Shown here in pieces: positions 44,863-59,800 of a stretch of 64,000 bases of DNA; the stretch's first letter is position 1; each line of letters begins with the position of its first letter. The translations under genes were made by a program, and so were the position numbers. The notes beneath the pieces are model-generated. The model worked only from the letters and a program-made list of their open reading frames with translations, made no database searches and was not told where the DNA came from. The stretch comes from Trissonchulus latispiculum (Eukaryota > Nematoda > Enoplea > Enoplida > Ironidae): the NCBI GenBank assembly GCA_030248195.1, contig JASAND010020809.1, positions 1-64,000 of the forward strand. The letters run 5' to 3'.

Positions 44863-47800
44863 CTGCAAACATGAAATAAGAAATGAACCAAATCAATAAT
44901 TAAATTTAAATCCAGCAAATTAATAATTTTTATTTTCATTAGTATACTTAATTAAACAGATTAACGTCGACAATCAACACTGAGTTAAGCAGCATAAATA
45001 AGTTAACGGCAATTGGAAAAGGTATGTACTTTTTTCTATAAATGTTTCCTCCCGGCAAAAACGCACCAATAAACTGAAATCAAAGTGATGTTAGCTAAAT
45101 TCTGAAAAAGTGACTTTTAGTTTCTGAATATGGCAGAATTAAGCACCCAATTAATATTCACCACAATTGTCTCAATGTGGCTGCTGTCTTCTCACAACTC
45201 TTCTCACAACCAATTCTAAAACCTATCTGCCCAACTATTACAGCCTTTCGCTTCAAGCTACGCTTACCCCCAGGCGTGTCCAAAGTGACACCAATCCAGG
45301 TGCCAGCGGCAAACTCCACCGGACCAATGAAACTGACCACGGCAGGCCGTCGGCCACTGGCAGACACAATCACTCTTTCGTCTAGCTTAATCCAGTCCGG
45401 GAGGGCAATATTCATCTGAGATCCGCTCTCGTCCACTTCCGGAATTCCGCCGTCCGAATAGATGCTGTCCTCTAAATTGTCTCCTGAAAGTTGAAAAGAA
45501 AGGGAAATATGTGAGCTGAGCAGCGATCGGTCGGCACAGAGCAGAGCCTTTTATCAGAAAACAAAAATTTTAATACAACCAAAACATCAAAATGAAAAGC
45601 GAAAAACGGGGAAAGGAATGTCGCAAAAATGGAAAAAGGATACAAAGAACCGCAAACTGCAGAGAGCCTTTAAAAATAATTAGGTTTGTGTATACGTACC
45701 AATTAATGAATACCTAGCTGTCAATGTAGACGGAAGCCAGTAAGCGGCAAAACTAGCAACACGTTTTAAAAATGTTTTAAAAATCAAGTCAGAAAAACAC
45801 CACTACCAGCTTCCTACCCAAACTATCGCGGGACGACTCCATATGCTCAGTGAGACTATCTCCAGTCGTATCACCTCCAGTAGAGGCATTGGACGCATTC
45901 ATGAGCTCCAGTTTGGCTCCATAATCAGAGTAGGTGGATTGTTCCATGGGATTAAACCCGTTGCCTGGTCCCAGTCCCCCAGAGGAGGTCATGGAAGATA
46001 TGCTCAGATTGTTGGCGGCCGAGGGGCTATCGGGTGGCGCCTCAGCCAGCTGAATTGAAATACCACCCTCAGAGCCCGAATCCGGTCCATTTTCCATGTC
46101 ATTCTGCTGCAAATCTCCATTTTCCTCTTCTGCAACCACAGCCGGCACCATCGGAGCTGTCAGTGTCAGCACTGACTCAGTGTCAGCGTTTTCAGCCGCC
46201 GAAACATCGATACTGTTACCGTTTTCATCACCCTCAAGCTCAGCCGGTGTCAGGATCAACCGATTGGAGTCTGTGGGTGGGGGTGACTGAGAGATGACAT
46301 TATTGGGTGAGCTGGCCGCCTGCAGGGTTTGACTGGACTCGGACAGATGGGGCGCTAAGCTGTCTGCCGGATCCGGAGTCGGAGTGGGAGACGGAGGATT
46401 TTCCGATTCATCCCCATTTTCCAGCTCCTCAACGCCGAAAGGCGCTGAACCGCCAGCAGTAGCGGTATAGACGACACCCCCGCCGCTCGTGATAGCCTGT
46501 TGAATGTCCTCTGACGAGTGAACCGACAGGGCCTGGGAGCCATAGCCACTGGAACTGATGCTGCTGGGAATGCCTTCCGAACCGCCGCGAGCCTCCGTGG
46601 ACAAACTGTCACAGGTTGCCGAGGAGGTCAGGGCGGCTGCCGATGGCGGCAAATGCGTCTGATCGCCTGGTCTGACGCCGTCAATCACAGAATCATCGAT
46701 GTGCTGCGGAGGGAGCTGGGCCGAGTCGCCACTCTGCGGGATGCTGGAAGGCAACTGGTGACTCTCTGCAGCGTCGTTGGCGTTGCTGGGCGCTGACTCC
46801 ACCGCCTGAGACGAATCTTGTCGATTGGCGGAGGCGTTCTCAGCGTCGCCATCAGAGCGGTGGTTGACGTCAGCGACGGCGATAGAAGAGTCAGACTCAG
46901 CAGGCTGAGGCTAAAAACACAGACAAGACAAGTAGCAGCACAATGGGTAGGTGGTTAGAATCAGAAACTAGAATTAATGTCCATGTCTACCTACACCCAG
47001 GAAGAGCATTGATTTGATAGCATCGGATACAAAAGTAGACATATCATATATAATATGTAGGCAAGAATTAAAACTAAAAACAAAACGACCCTGCATTTGG
47101 TTAATGCGAATGTTTATGCAAAATGTGAGCCATTTTTATTCAACAGCTTAATGAATGACACTGTTTTGAAAATTTGAAATAAATAGGTTAAGACATGGAT
47201 TCAAGAAAGCCGTTCCAGTAGTGCAAGCGCCAACTGAAGAAACAACTTCGGGACATTCTCTGGGAAAGTGCTGACTGAATTGCCACAGTTTCTGGACAAT
47301 GTCCTAACTTCTTAACAACAGCAAGACTGATCATTTCCAAGATAACGAGAACGAACCTTTTCATCCAACATGATCCCAGACGCAGACACAGCTCGCTGCT
47401 GTTCCTCCACCAGGGTATTCATGGTTCGCCTTCCATGGGCCAACTTCCCACCACTACTCACCGGGCTAACAAGACTACTGACTAAAACATGTGAAAAAAC
47501 AAAGATAAATGCTAACAATAATATATAATGTAACAAAAGCCGATAAAGCAGAGGTATAGAAAATTGGCAATCAATTCAAATACTCTTCATCAACGACATT
47601 ACTTAAGGAAGTCACGATTTCTCACTCCAAGTTACAACTCTTTTTATCTACTTTTAAATCACTGTTCTAACTCATACACGCAGTAAATAATAATTCTAAT
47701 AATCATTTTACCACCACTGCGATGCACTAAATTATATAAGTTTGTAGTAACCTCGTTTCAATTTATTCTGCGTCAAAGAAATAACCCCCAATTCTTCAAA

Positions 47801-50800
47801 TTACGTTGCCAAATCCTATTACGAAATAAACATAAGCAACACCTAAAGCGACTAGCTACAAAAACAAACAAAAGAACGCAGACAATAAAAAACTAATGTC
47901 GGAACTGAAACTTATCATTTTCGACTGTATTTACAGTGTAGCTGTGCAATGCAGTGCAATAACATCTGTGCGCGCGCAACTTGCACTATTTAGTTACTGT
48001 GCAAAAAAATTTGTGCATTTACTGTACGTGCGATTTGCTGGCAGCATGGAGGGTAGCCAATTCCTCAATAAATTTTGAAGTCAGACAGGACATTTATTTA
48101 TATACGAAGAAATTGGCACCATATCAATGCCGCTTCCGCTATGTGTCTTCAAATCAGTGCAAAACAAGCAATTAAATGCGACCACAAAGGCAAGGCGATG
48201 AAACAGTTTCATAGATTCGATAATAGTGATACGCGTACTCCTATGAGGTGGTTCATGGTGGCGTGCAACTTTCTTTCATTCTTTACTTAGATCCTGTATT
48301 TTTTAGGGAGGCAGAGAAGTTTTGGCGAAGTTGTGCCGACTTTGCAGGGAGGGATAAACTACGGGAAAAGGGACCATATTTGAAGAAAGAAACATAAGTA
48401 CTATGATTTACGTCACTACTTCACAAAAGACAGAGACAAAAGACACGAACACGGACAGACAGACAGTCAGACGTCTACATACGTTTCCCTGAGTAATAAG
48501 GTTTCAGATTAAGGAAAGTCGGGCGTGCTGAAAACAAGACACCAACACCAAAGATAGCATATGAAAGTACGATACGTAAGGTACGGTATGTCACAACGTT
48601 TGAAGCTGTGATAGATAAGGTGATAAAGGTGTGTGAATGAAGAGAATTATAGGTAATCAAAGAGGTGAGGATGACACTAGCCAATCGTCATACACGTAAG
48701 TATTCACGTTCTTATTGTAGAAAAAAATGGAAGTCGATGTATGAAACAAAATTTTCATAAATAAATGTCATCTATGAGGTACCTACCTACCTGCCTACCT
48801 TGCCCACCCCGACCATGTACTCACCGAAACCCATATGCGCAAAGATAAAAGAAAAAGCGTGACTTTTGAGGCAACCGGGAACTTGTGTATCAGACCTGTA
48901 CCTGCTTAAGTGAATAATCCAATACTACTGACATTCAAAAATACACAAGTAACACCAACAATGCATTATCGTAAGAAAATGAGAGCAATATACTACAAAT
49001 AGCGCTATTTTTCTCGCAAACACAAAAATGCAAAAATCGAGAAAAAATCTCAGGCGAAGCCGGAAAATTTTTAAAAATTTGGCTTCCTGAGCTACTTTTT
49101 TAAAGCAAAACTTGGTGCCTACCAAAAGGGGCACCCTCTGGATTGGAGGGGCGACTTTGCGGGATGAAGTTTAGGAGGAGTCCTTTGTGGGTGCCCGGCC
49201 CCATCACATGCCCACACATTAGAATAAGTCCACAAGAAGTTTTCCTGCAAAAATGTCGTATGTGACTATCACATCTGTAATAAATTTTTAACCTTCCAAG
49301 AAAGCTGCACCTTAAGAAATCTTGTAGCTCCTTAAAAGGCGAGAGCAGTAAGATTTAACTGACCACTGATATTCATTCTTAGAATTTAAATAGAATAGTG
49401 AAACATTTTAACTGCTGGCAAATAATAATGTTATATCCAAAGTGCGAACGAAACATGATTAATAAGCATAAAAATATTAACTAAAACAAATACTCTAAAT
49501 TTTAGTTAACACCATCCACTAAAATCTCGCAAAAACTGATAAGCGGGTCGTACAGTCGGGCCGCGACCAGGCCAGTGAGCCTTGGCCTTCGGCCTGCCCG
49601 GCCCTCGGGAAGTAATGCAGGCTTCTACTCTGGACGCTAAACGGCCACCACCCCCACAATTGCGTACCCTCACTGCAAATCAATTCGCCCGCTGTCCAAG
49701 CGCTCTAAAGCCCGAAATAGGCACAAATTAGACGCACGCAGGCGTTGTGTTTTGGTGCTATAACAGATAAACATAGAGCAAGGGAGCATACGCAAATGTG
49801 TATACACTGGGTACTGAATAGCGGGAGGGAGGGACCGACAATTAACAGAGCATGGCTCGCGATCTGATGTTGATAATAGACAACCTTCCAGCACTCACGT
49901 TTTTATCACGACGTATTCCCGGTAACACATATGCAGGCTGTCGTCTCGGCTAAGTTCCGTGGTTTAAGCTGGGAGTTGATCCGGATATAATGGTTCGGTT
50001 CGAAACAAAAGGGGTTCTATCTTGATCAAATAATGAGAAGAAAGAACAATGAGCTTGATAGAATTGAGAAAGTAAAAATGGGACTGCAAAATATGAAGAA
50101 ATTCGGACGGAAGAAAACTAGATTAATTGCAACTTACACCCAGAAATAATAAGAGGTTGTCATCAAAACAAAAGGAAACCCCACAGTAATGGGCGTATAT
50201 ATCCCAGGATAGAGGACTGGGAAGTTGAAACCCTGACCACCTTTAGGGTTTAACAAAGGAAAATTTACCTATATTTTAGTGCAAAACTATTAAAATATCG
50301 AAAATGTTTACGCCCGCCTGGGGCGAAAATGTTTTCGCCCGCCCGCCTTTTGTTAGTTAAGGGGAATTGCCTCGACTTCTTCTCCCCCACTTTTTGGGCT
50401 AGCCCCCACTCACTATGAGGTGCTCAAAAAATGTTAAATTTTAAGGATTTTTGGTTAAAATTTTCAAACTTTTCTTGGCGTCACCAGAATTTTTGGTCAA
50501 AATCGTCTATTTCGGTGCTATAACTTGATTTTTGAGCAATTTTAAAGTTAGATGTAGCAGTGTACCTATGTTAAAAACAGGCTATTGTTACTGCATTTTT
50601 AGCATTTCTAGGCCATTTTATCTCAACTACTTTAGATGTTCCCCCCACAAGTAGGGCCCCCCACTGTTTTGGTCCGAAAAAACGCGCACGCAGAGCCATA
50701 CCTGGCCAGACTTTTTCATGGACGGGGGGTGGAAATCCGGTGCGTTTTCCTCGAAATAGGTACTGTACGTTTTGGTGCGTAATTTGAGACCACAAGTTTT

Positions 50801-53800
50801 TATTTGAAGAGAAACATAGCACACTGGATAGTCGATTGTCTAGTTACGGTACGCTGTGGCCATTTAATTATTGAACCTAAAGTTACAGACACCAAACATT
50901 AAACTCACGAAACTGGTGGGGGGTCTGGGGGCGGTGCACCCCAGAAGTTGAAGAATTTTTGCAGTTGAGACTCCTCCAAGGAATTAAATTAGAGCATTTC
51001 CGCGAACAATTAATGAGGTAAAGTATGACCAGTTTTTGTTACATATTCGCTTATTCGCTCATCGTATTCGCTTATAGCGAATATGGTGTATATTTTTAAT
51101 TTTTGCAATGGCTAAATCTGCAAGACTGGCACGCTTCTGCTACATCTGCCTTTACTCTTATAAAATATTAGCTTGTCAGGTATCGTAGGAATCAGCAATG
51201 AGTAAGAATACAAACAGATGGGCGGGGTGTAGAGGTGTAGCCACCAGTAGGAAATTTTAAAAAATATCACGTTTGAAACAATTTGTCCAGCAACTTCTGC
51301 ACAAGGTCTCCTTGAAGCTTAAATCTAACTGTGTCAGTCTTGCGTCAGGGCGATTTTCATTTGCGTCACACGGAAAACAAGTGCTGGACCCCCTGAAGTA
51401 ACAACATGATTGAAAACCATGGGAATAAAGTGGGGGTCTGGGGACGGTAGTCCCCAGCTAAAAGCTAAATCTTGAAATATGAAAGGCTGGAAACCTATTT
51501 TTTTCAGAGGACTTTAACAAACATTTTCTAAATTTTTCCTATGCATTTTGTTGTGTAAATGTAGATTTCACTGTGCAAACTAAATTTGTTGTGTAAGTAT
51601 TCAGCGTTTGACACAAAAGCCCAAAACTCTAATTAGGTAAGCCAAAGTCGGTGCGTCAGAGGAAGAATCCGCTGCGTAGGTAAGCCAAATTCGGTGCGTC
51701 AAAGGCCGAATCCGGTGCGTCGGTAGGCCAAGTTCGGTGCGTCATTGCACGAATCCGGTGCGTAGAAAGCCAAATTCGGTGCGCCAGAGGTGGAATCCGG
51801 TGCGTAGAAAGCCAAATTCGGTGCGTCAGAGGCCGAATCCGGTGCGTCGGTAAGCCAAATTCGGTGCGTCAGAGGCCGAATCTGGTGCGTCGGTAAGCTA
51901 AATTCGGTGTGCTTGCATGCTAGCAAATTTGGTGCGTTGAAAAGTCAAAACTGTGTGGAGATGAAGAATTTAATTTGTGGAAACAGATTCGTAAATAAGT
52001 CAAATTTGGCTCCGAGTTCAAATCTTGAAAAACTAATGTAGGTCTCATTTTGGTGCGTCAACTCTTCCAAGAAATCATATAGGTATCATTTCGGTGCGTA
52101 TGTGAGACCTGGGGTGGCCACCCCCCGTCCACCCCCCCCCCCCATTGCCCAGGTGTGCGCAGAGCTACATTTCCTGGTTCTTAACGTTGCTTCTCAAAGC
52201 ATGTCGTTGTATAATCGTTATGCCTGTGCATATATTATCGTACGCTATTTTTCACTTCTTTATTAAGCCAGGCCAGCTTGAAAGACGTTGAATTGAAAGC
52301 AGGGGTATTAAATTTCTTAAATAAAATTATACTTTCAAGACAACGTGGTGAAAAATGATTTCACCGAATCTTCGTGTATTATATCTCAGTAAGACTGTAA
52401 AACTCGTTAGTATATCTACATGTAACCATTGACTGACGCTTGTCACACTCTTATCTATATTTCGGGCTCTCGACTGTAACTCCGAGCCATGAGGGAAATA
52501 CTGATGAGTAAACTAGTGTAATCATTTTCTCGAATGCAGGTAATTACAACTGGCTATCATGCGCTACTTGCCACAGCTAATTGCAAATAGAAGATCAAAT
52601 ATTGGGGTAGGCAAAGTTGCAGTGAAAGCGGGAGACAGATAAAAATACGGTCGAAAATGCGATATATACAAAGTAATGTATACTAAAATAGAAAAAACCT
52701 TAAACAACAACATCTGAGCACCGGTTAGGTAATGTATGGAGATAATGAAGAAAACGTGCGGGAGCTCGTGTCTACAATAAAAACCAAAAAGCAGCGGAGC
52801 AGCTAAATCGGCATTACTGAATTTATGTAATAGAATGGGTGCTCCACTAGGCATGTTCTCCATTAAGGGGGGGGGCGACTAAAATGGGGGTGCCCAAAGT
52901 TTGTTAAATTTCAATTCTTTTTTGCAAGCATATAGTACATGTGCGTGGTCAAAATAGTATGTAGTCTCTAATTCCAAAGTCGTTCCTATAATCCGCTACA
53001 CCCCCAAGAACGTGGCCGACCCCCCGATTTTGGCGGCACCCAACATAAATACTTAAAAATTTCTCACAGCTGTTTGGTTCAGTGCAAACGTCTACGCTTT
53101 GGCACAACAAGAGAAGACATATTGGGTAACATGCACACGGCATTAGCTTTGCTGTAACCCTAATGGTTAGAGAGCAATGCTGGCCCAAACTTGAAGAAAT
53201 GTCGAAAATTTGGAAAATTTTGGCCGCCGAATCAAATAATTTAAATTTGGTAAAACCCTGGAAGCTAAATTTTGGTGTGAACATACACCCCATAGGTCTA
53301 CAAAACTGTGCCAAATATTAAGGAATTCTGCCGTGGCATTATAGTTTTATTCCACTTGAAACATGAAAAAACGTCAGTTTGGCATGGTTCAAAAAGTATC
53401 GTAAGGTGATCTAGCATGATAACGTTGACAAATTTGGCTCAAATTGTGCTGATATGTAGCCTTACTGACCCTGCCACGATAACATAAAATAAAACTTGTC
53501 TCCTTCGTAAATGGATGCGCGTTTGTTACTTTGAGTATCCAGTTGAATGCCAAGTCAACTGCCTGACTGGTACACTCTTCTAGCGACTGTACAGCCTGCC
53601 ACACGAAAAGAAAACAGCATAACACAGTTGTTAAGCAACGAAGTAGGTGTAAATGGCTGTGTTCTACCCGATACATCCATTTTCAATGCTCAGCCAGGTC
53701 TTCTAAGCTAAGGCAAATTGAAGATAAAATCCCTCAATTCAGTGATCCTTTCAAACGATGAAATTTCAGTTTTTCGAAAATAACTTGAAATAGGTGGCAA

Positions 53801-56800
53801 ATACGCGATTGCGCCAAGAAGAAAAGTTGTTCAGCATCATGAAAGCTATCGATTGATATGCATATTGTGTATATTGGACAATCTTCAGAAATTCGTTTTT
53901 GACGGATTTTGCAACTATTTTCATGTTTCAAGTGGAATAAAACTACAATGCCACGGCAGAATTCCTTCATATTTGGCACAATTTTGTAGACCTATGGGAT
54001 GTACGTTCACACCAAATTTCAGCTTCCGGGCTTGCACCCCATTTAAGTTATACGATTCGGCGGCCAAAATTTTCCAAATTTTTGACATTTCTTCAAGTTT
54101 GGGCTAGCATTGCTCTCTAACCGTTAGGGTTACAGCAAAGCTAATGCCGTGTGCATGTTACCCAATATGTCTTCGCTTGCTGTGCCAAAGCGTAACCGTT
54201 GTCACTGAACCAAACAGCTGTGAGAAATTTTTATGTAATTATTTTGGGTGTCGCCAAAATCGGGGGGTCGGCCAGGTTGTTCGAAGCGTAGCGGGTCATA
54301 GAAAGGCAGCTAAGAACAAACGAGTTGATACTTTTTTGCTCACGCACATGCTTCATATTCATGCCAAAAATGAATCAAATCGGAAGATGTTTGGGCAAAA
54401 GTTTAGTCGCCCCCCCCCTTAAGAGATCAAAAACTATGCTCTGCAAGCTAACGGCAAATCCGCCCACTAAGTATGCTTGCCAGCAGAGACATGAAGCTGA
54501 CACAAATTACACGAACACTCCGCTTGTACGTGCATAGAGCGAATGAGCGTTCCCCAATTTCGATCAGGTTACGAGTTTATAGAAACAAGTTAGTTTACGT
54601 ACCACTATTTTGCCTTTTTCGGAATTTATTTCTGGGATGAAGTGAACAAAAACAGAAGCCCGTCCAATGTTAAAGAAATAAATAAAATACACTCTCGTGC
54701 TAATTCCAACATTTTCCAGTTATCATATGTGCACGTAAAAACACATTAAATTCCTATATTAGTAGTGCATGCGACCTCTGCCAGACTTGGTTCAAACACT
54801 TGCGGCTCATCAGTGGAGAAGTGTAGAACTAAGTTCTTCAGGATGCTTTGGAAAAATCTTTTACAAAATAAGTGAAAGATAGTTTCACCGCCAGTCGCCT
54901 CATAAAGTGTCATTAGTGTGGTGAACAAACATATATGACGTCCAAAATACGAAAAATTTCTCATTTTGAAAACTGTTAACAATGGGTAGGGTAAGAAATT
55001 GGACAATTCCCTAATATTTCGATAATTAAAACATTTAAAACATGAAACATGAAATTCTAACAGAATGAAATTAATAAATTTTATCACCGTTTCCTTAAAT
55101 TATATATATTTTTGATAAGTATATATTCAGAAAGGAGGAACTCGATAGATTCTGAAGACAAGACAAAAACTATTCTCGTTCCAAAATATGAAACATTTCT
55201 CATTTTGAAAACTGTTAACAAAGTGTAAGAAATAGGATAATTCCTAATATTTCGTTAATTAAAACATTTCAAAACATGAGACATGAAATTCTAAAAGAAT
55301 GAAATTAATAAATTTCAACACCGTTTGCGGAGGGGCAGCCCATATATAACTGCTTAGCGTACAGAGCACAGTTTGGTCTGTTAACAGAGAGCATGTCTAG
55401 TGGAATACTCTAATCAAGAGTACATAATGATAAGAGTGAGAAACCAGACAGGTGTTGCAATTTTTAAGATCAGCTGGCAGTAAAATTGCCGAGGCAGGGA
55501 GGCCATTCTCTGGTGTGCAGTTGAGCTGTTTAGCTCGGAGTTGAGATGCACGCACTCACTGCTGCGCTATGCAGTTCGCTGCATGGTGTAGCAAATTAGC
55601 TTAGGTCCAGGTCCTCTAAGCGTATACCGTGCATAATCCACTTATCCACTAGCGTAGCCAAAAAATTTTAGGGGGAAGGAATGCAAAGATTGTTCGGTCG
55701 CTCCGCCTCCCAGAAGTTGAAAAAATTTTTGAATTCATGACCTCCGTTGAAAGTTTTACAGAGCATTCTTTGAACTTAAAAAATACTAAGTCCCTGCACA
55801 TTTTCATGCACGTAAACCATGAAAAGCTGGTCAAGCCACACCAAATAGGGCATTAGGTACGCATTAGGCTAACACAGGAAAAGGGACTGTGAGTTACAAA
55901 ATTATCATGATGTACTCTTGCTCTTATCCAGTACGCAGTCTTGATATTATGTTATATTATTAATCTACAACTAGCCACAGTAAGCTCCAGCCGATACAAA
56001 AAAGAAATATATAAGTTACGGTGCACACAGAAAAAAATTGGTTATATACATATATCTGTACATAGGCGGTAAACTTCAAAGAGCTCAGAAAAAAGCGGGC
56101 CAAGTAAGTAAAGATATCAATATTTAATAACAAGCGAGTGCGGCGCTTGCAACAATTACTTCTATGCGTCCGCAGTTGAGCAAGGTATAAACGGCAGGCT
56201 AAAAATCCAAAGCAAATCTGAGTAAACAAAAAATTTAAATATATATACCAATTAGGAGCAGAAATTAAATTATCAAGAACCTATACACACCAATCATAGC
56301 CTGCTTGGAGTTGGACAAACATAAAATTAAGAACTTCGTGGCTGAAATAATATGAAAAAAATTCTTACTCTTGATCGATTACGAAAGTTCTAGCAAAAAG
56401 CTTCAGTTGTATATATACTTCTTCCACAGCTTTGCGAAAAACAAAGAAAAAGCAAACTTAACGGGGATACTTTTAGCGAAGAATTTCTTTAGAATTTTTT
56501 GATAACTAGAAAATTTTAGGAATTCAAGTTGAGACTTGAGAGCTCTAAGTCTCGGAGAAGGGAGAAAACTTTTCTACAAACATTTATTTCAAGTAAATAT
56601 CAACCGTTTAATCAAAATACTTGCTTAAATAATGGAGGAGCTTGGAGAGATTCCGTAACATTAATAGGTAATCCTTTCTTTATCTGAAATGTGTTTGATG
56701 ATTTAAATTGTCCAGCTGAAAATATGGGCAGATCGGCAATTTTAGGCCAGATTCTATGGAAGGGCGAAAAACCAGAAGGTATATCAATATCAAAGTGGTG

Positions 56801-59800
56801 TCACTGGATCCGAATGTAGCGGGAAAAATTTACCCGTTCACTCCTCCCTGTCAATAACAAAACCGATAAGTTTTAAAGGTAATTGGTGCAAACTAAAGTA
56901 CGACTAAAAATGTGTGGACAAACTTTATTGCAAGGTTTTAGCTGTAGGGGAAGGGGTTTTGCCTGTTTATACCAAATTTAAGTTTGGAGTAAACGCCAAC
57001 AATGCATGTATTTTTTGATATTTCGAAATCCCGGAAAAATCCAGAATTTCGGGTTTTTTTTACGGAAAATCTAAAATGTTTAGTTTTCGCGCAGTTATTA
57101 TTGCAATCAAAATTTTGCTTCCACCATCGAATAGAGATGGTCCTGCTGCACGTTTTTGCTCTTACAAGCTTTTCACGAAAATGGACGCAATTTCCAGAAT
57201 TTCGAGTTTTCAAATTTCCAGATTTTAAAAACGTCTCCGACACCCATAAGGTGAAAGTCACATCAGAAATTCAAAAATTTATAGGCATTGTTGGGGTTTA
57301 TTCCAAATTTAAATTTACTATAAACAGTCAAAATTTGAACACACATTTTTGGGTCGTAGTATATATAGTTAGGCAGAGGTTCGAAGAAGTACGTTCTATA
57401 AAAGGATCACCGCTGGAATAGATATTGTACCATCCATCCGTTGAAGTGATCATACTAATATCTACAGTGTAGCTCAAAAAGCTAACAAGTTCCGTAATCA
57501 CAATAATCGAAACAATTCACAAAATTAAGCGAACTTTGCAAAACTTTATACAGAACTGTGCAACCTTCTAAAACATCAAGATCCCTTTCTCCAAATACAA
57601 TAAATTTACAATTTCATTTAATGCAGCTACATTTTAATTTTAGTGACGTTTACCCAGTTGCTTAGTGTAACTGCTTCACAAAGATGGAGACAATTTCGCT
57701 ACCTTTTGAGAACGTGGAGATTATTAGCAAAGCTTCCAAAATTTGGTAAGTTAACTTTTTTGAGCTACACCGCACTAGAGAAAACGGATAAGGTGAAATG
57801 TTGCAACAGTAAGCGACAGCATAATGAAAAAGAAAAATGAAAAAGCTGCAGAAGATGAAAGCTACTTGGAATAAAAAGAAGAGAAAGGAACAGAAGCAGC
57901 CGGAAAAAATTAGAGAGAAAATTGAGACAACGGACCAAAGACAGTGACTAGTGAAGAATGAAAAGGCTAGCAAAACAGACAAGCAGAAAGATCAACATTT
58001 GCAATCAACATATAAAAATGTTTAAAATTTTATCAGTCATTCCAAAAAATGATACAAACTAAGAAAATTAACAGTGAAAGTTATCCCCTAAAACGACTAC
58101 ATCAATATACCCACTAATGTCAAAAGAAAAACTTTAAATCGTAAAAGACTACGTACTCAACGGTTTCTAGCTGACTTTTATCTTTCCAAAGCCCTAATTG
58201 CTGTTTACACTGCATATTATTATGCATTAATTAAATTAAATAGAGCTATCATAGAAGGTATAGAAGTGCTAAAATAACTCGTACAATTAATTTTCCCTCC
58301 CACGTTGGTGATAGAAGTCGATCAGATAGAATACAAGCACAGATAAAAAGACCAGACAGTAAAGTGTTATACTAAAAGGACAATGGAAAGACCAGCACAA
58401 AGACAGCATACTACAATAGAAGATAAATAGCTTAGTGTTTAGTAAAAAAGACTAGAAGATGGATAATTCCAACAGAAAAGGAGGATAACTAACTTACCAA
58501 GAAGAGATTTATCCGAACCAGCGGATAATACCGGATTTACGGGAGACGGCGCTTGACGCTGATCCTCTGATATGCTCATACGCTGACGAGGAGGTGCTGG
58601 GAATGGAGGTTCCGTTGGCTGAAAGAAGCATAAAATTAGAAAATTTAAATAGATGATTTAAATTGAAATTGAAACAAAAATCAAAGCTATGTATGTATGT
58701 AGGTATGTGACTGTTTTTTTAAATTTTCTGGGAAACAGTGTCTTGTGTCAGTAACAGTCTTGTGCATCTTTTCGATGAATACAGAGTTATAAAAAGACAA
58801 ACACAAAACAAGCAAAAAATTAAGATATAAGAACTTTATTTAAAAGTAAGCGAAAAAGGAAGAAACATACTTGATTAGAAAAGCCTTCAGGGAGACTAGA
58901 GCTCTTCTTTGGATGTCGCTTCTGAGCTGAGAGCAACTCTTTGATTGCCACCTCCTACAAAATGCAAAATTGCATTTACCATATTACATTGATTATCATG
59001 CGATAAATTGCCGCGACTAGCCAGGAATTAACAGTGCATTAAATTTTCCTACAGTTTTCTGCACTATACTTGGCGACACATAAGGCTGAACAATTCAGCA
59101 ATTCACAATTCCTGCCATTGACAGCTTAGGTACAATAATAATCTTAAGAAATATGTACCGTGTACTATTTTTGCTATTTTTACAAGCCTTTTCATCGTGC
59201 TAGTTTTTATAGCTACGCTCCAGTAGCTTATAACTAGGTAGTTAGTAGTAAGTAGAGTTTAGAGCACAGGTTCCATCTAATCTTGTTAGTACCGAAAAGC
59301 TTTCCGATTTACGGAACCCAAAACCCTTCAAGTATTTTTCATCAAGTCCTTCCAATCATACCTGACGGAGTCGATCCAAAGCCAGGATACTTTCGACGGC
59401 GGATATTCCTTTGGTATACTTTTCAATATAGCTCTCTCCGTCGGGGGGACCACTGGAACCGCCCTCCAGTTCCTCGCCACGAGCTGCCACCAAAGCCAAC
59501 GTTTCACGGGCCTCTGGATCTTCGGTGGCCTAAAATACACATAACGTCAAAACAATAAATTCTACTGAAACTATCAGAGGGGGAGCGGGTTGCCTGGCAG
59601 GAAGATTCTCAAAATTAGCAAATTTTTGACTGATTACTCTAAAGTTACAAGTCTAGGAAGACTTTTCCAAGAACGGAAGAGACTGGTTTAAAACATATCA
59701 CGAGAGAGTGGAAACTACTATTTGGGAGACTTTTGAAAATATATAAAAATTATAAAAAATCTTAAAATTCAATTTTAGTTTTTTTGGTATACTCTTCTGG

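Larger units (their letters stand above)
47482..58497 (-). other. 11-kb intron of the KIF13-like gene, repeat-filled
   Basis: Inferred from matching phases of the flanking exons. It contains the TTAA-flanked foldback element (52863-54422), a 43-bp tandem repeat (51637-51945), an imperfect duplication (54942-55328), an inverted repeat (56965-57325), a small Tc1-like MITE (57465-57775) and an ACCT microsatellite (48779-48800). I found no further exon, but short alternative exons could be missed. Confidence 0.55.

Noticed and set aside
44549..44899. Plus-strand frames opposite kinesin exons (also 46034-46297 and 63254-63683)
   Set aside because: Antisense of exons that have splice-phase and homology support on the minus strand.
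51699..51926. 75-codon minus-strand frame with repeated NLAFYAPDS-type peptides
   Set aside because: It is a reading of the 43-bp minisatellite; the period is not a multiple of three, so the frame shifts between units.
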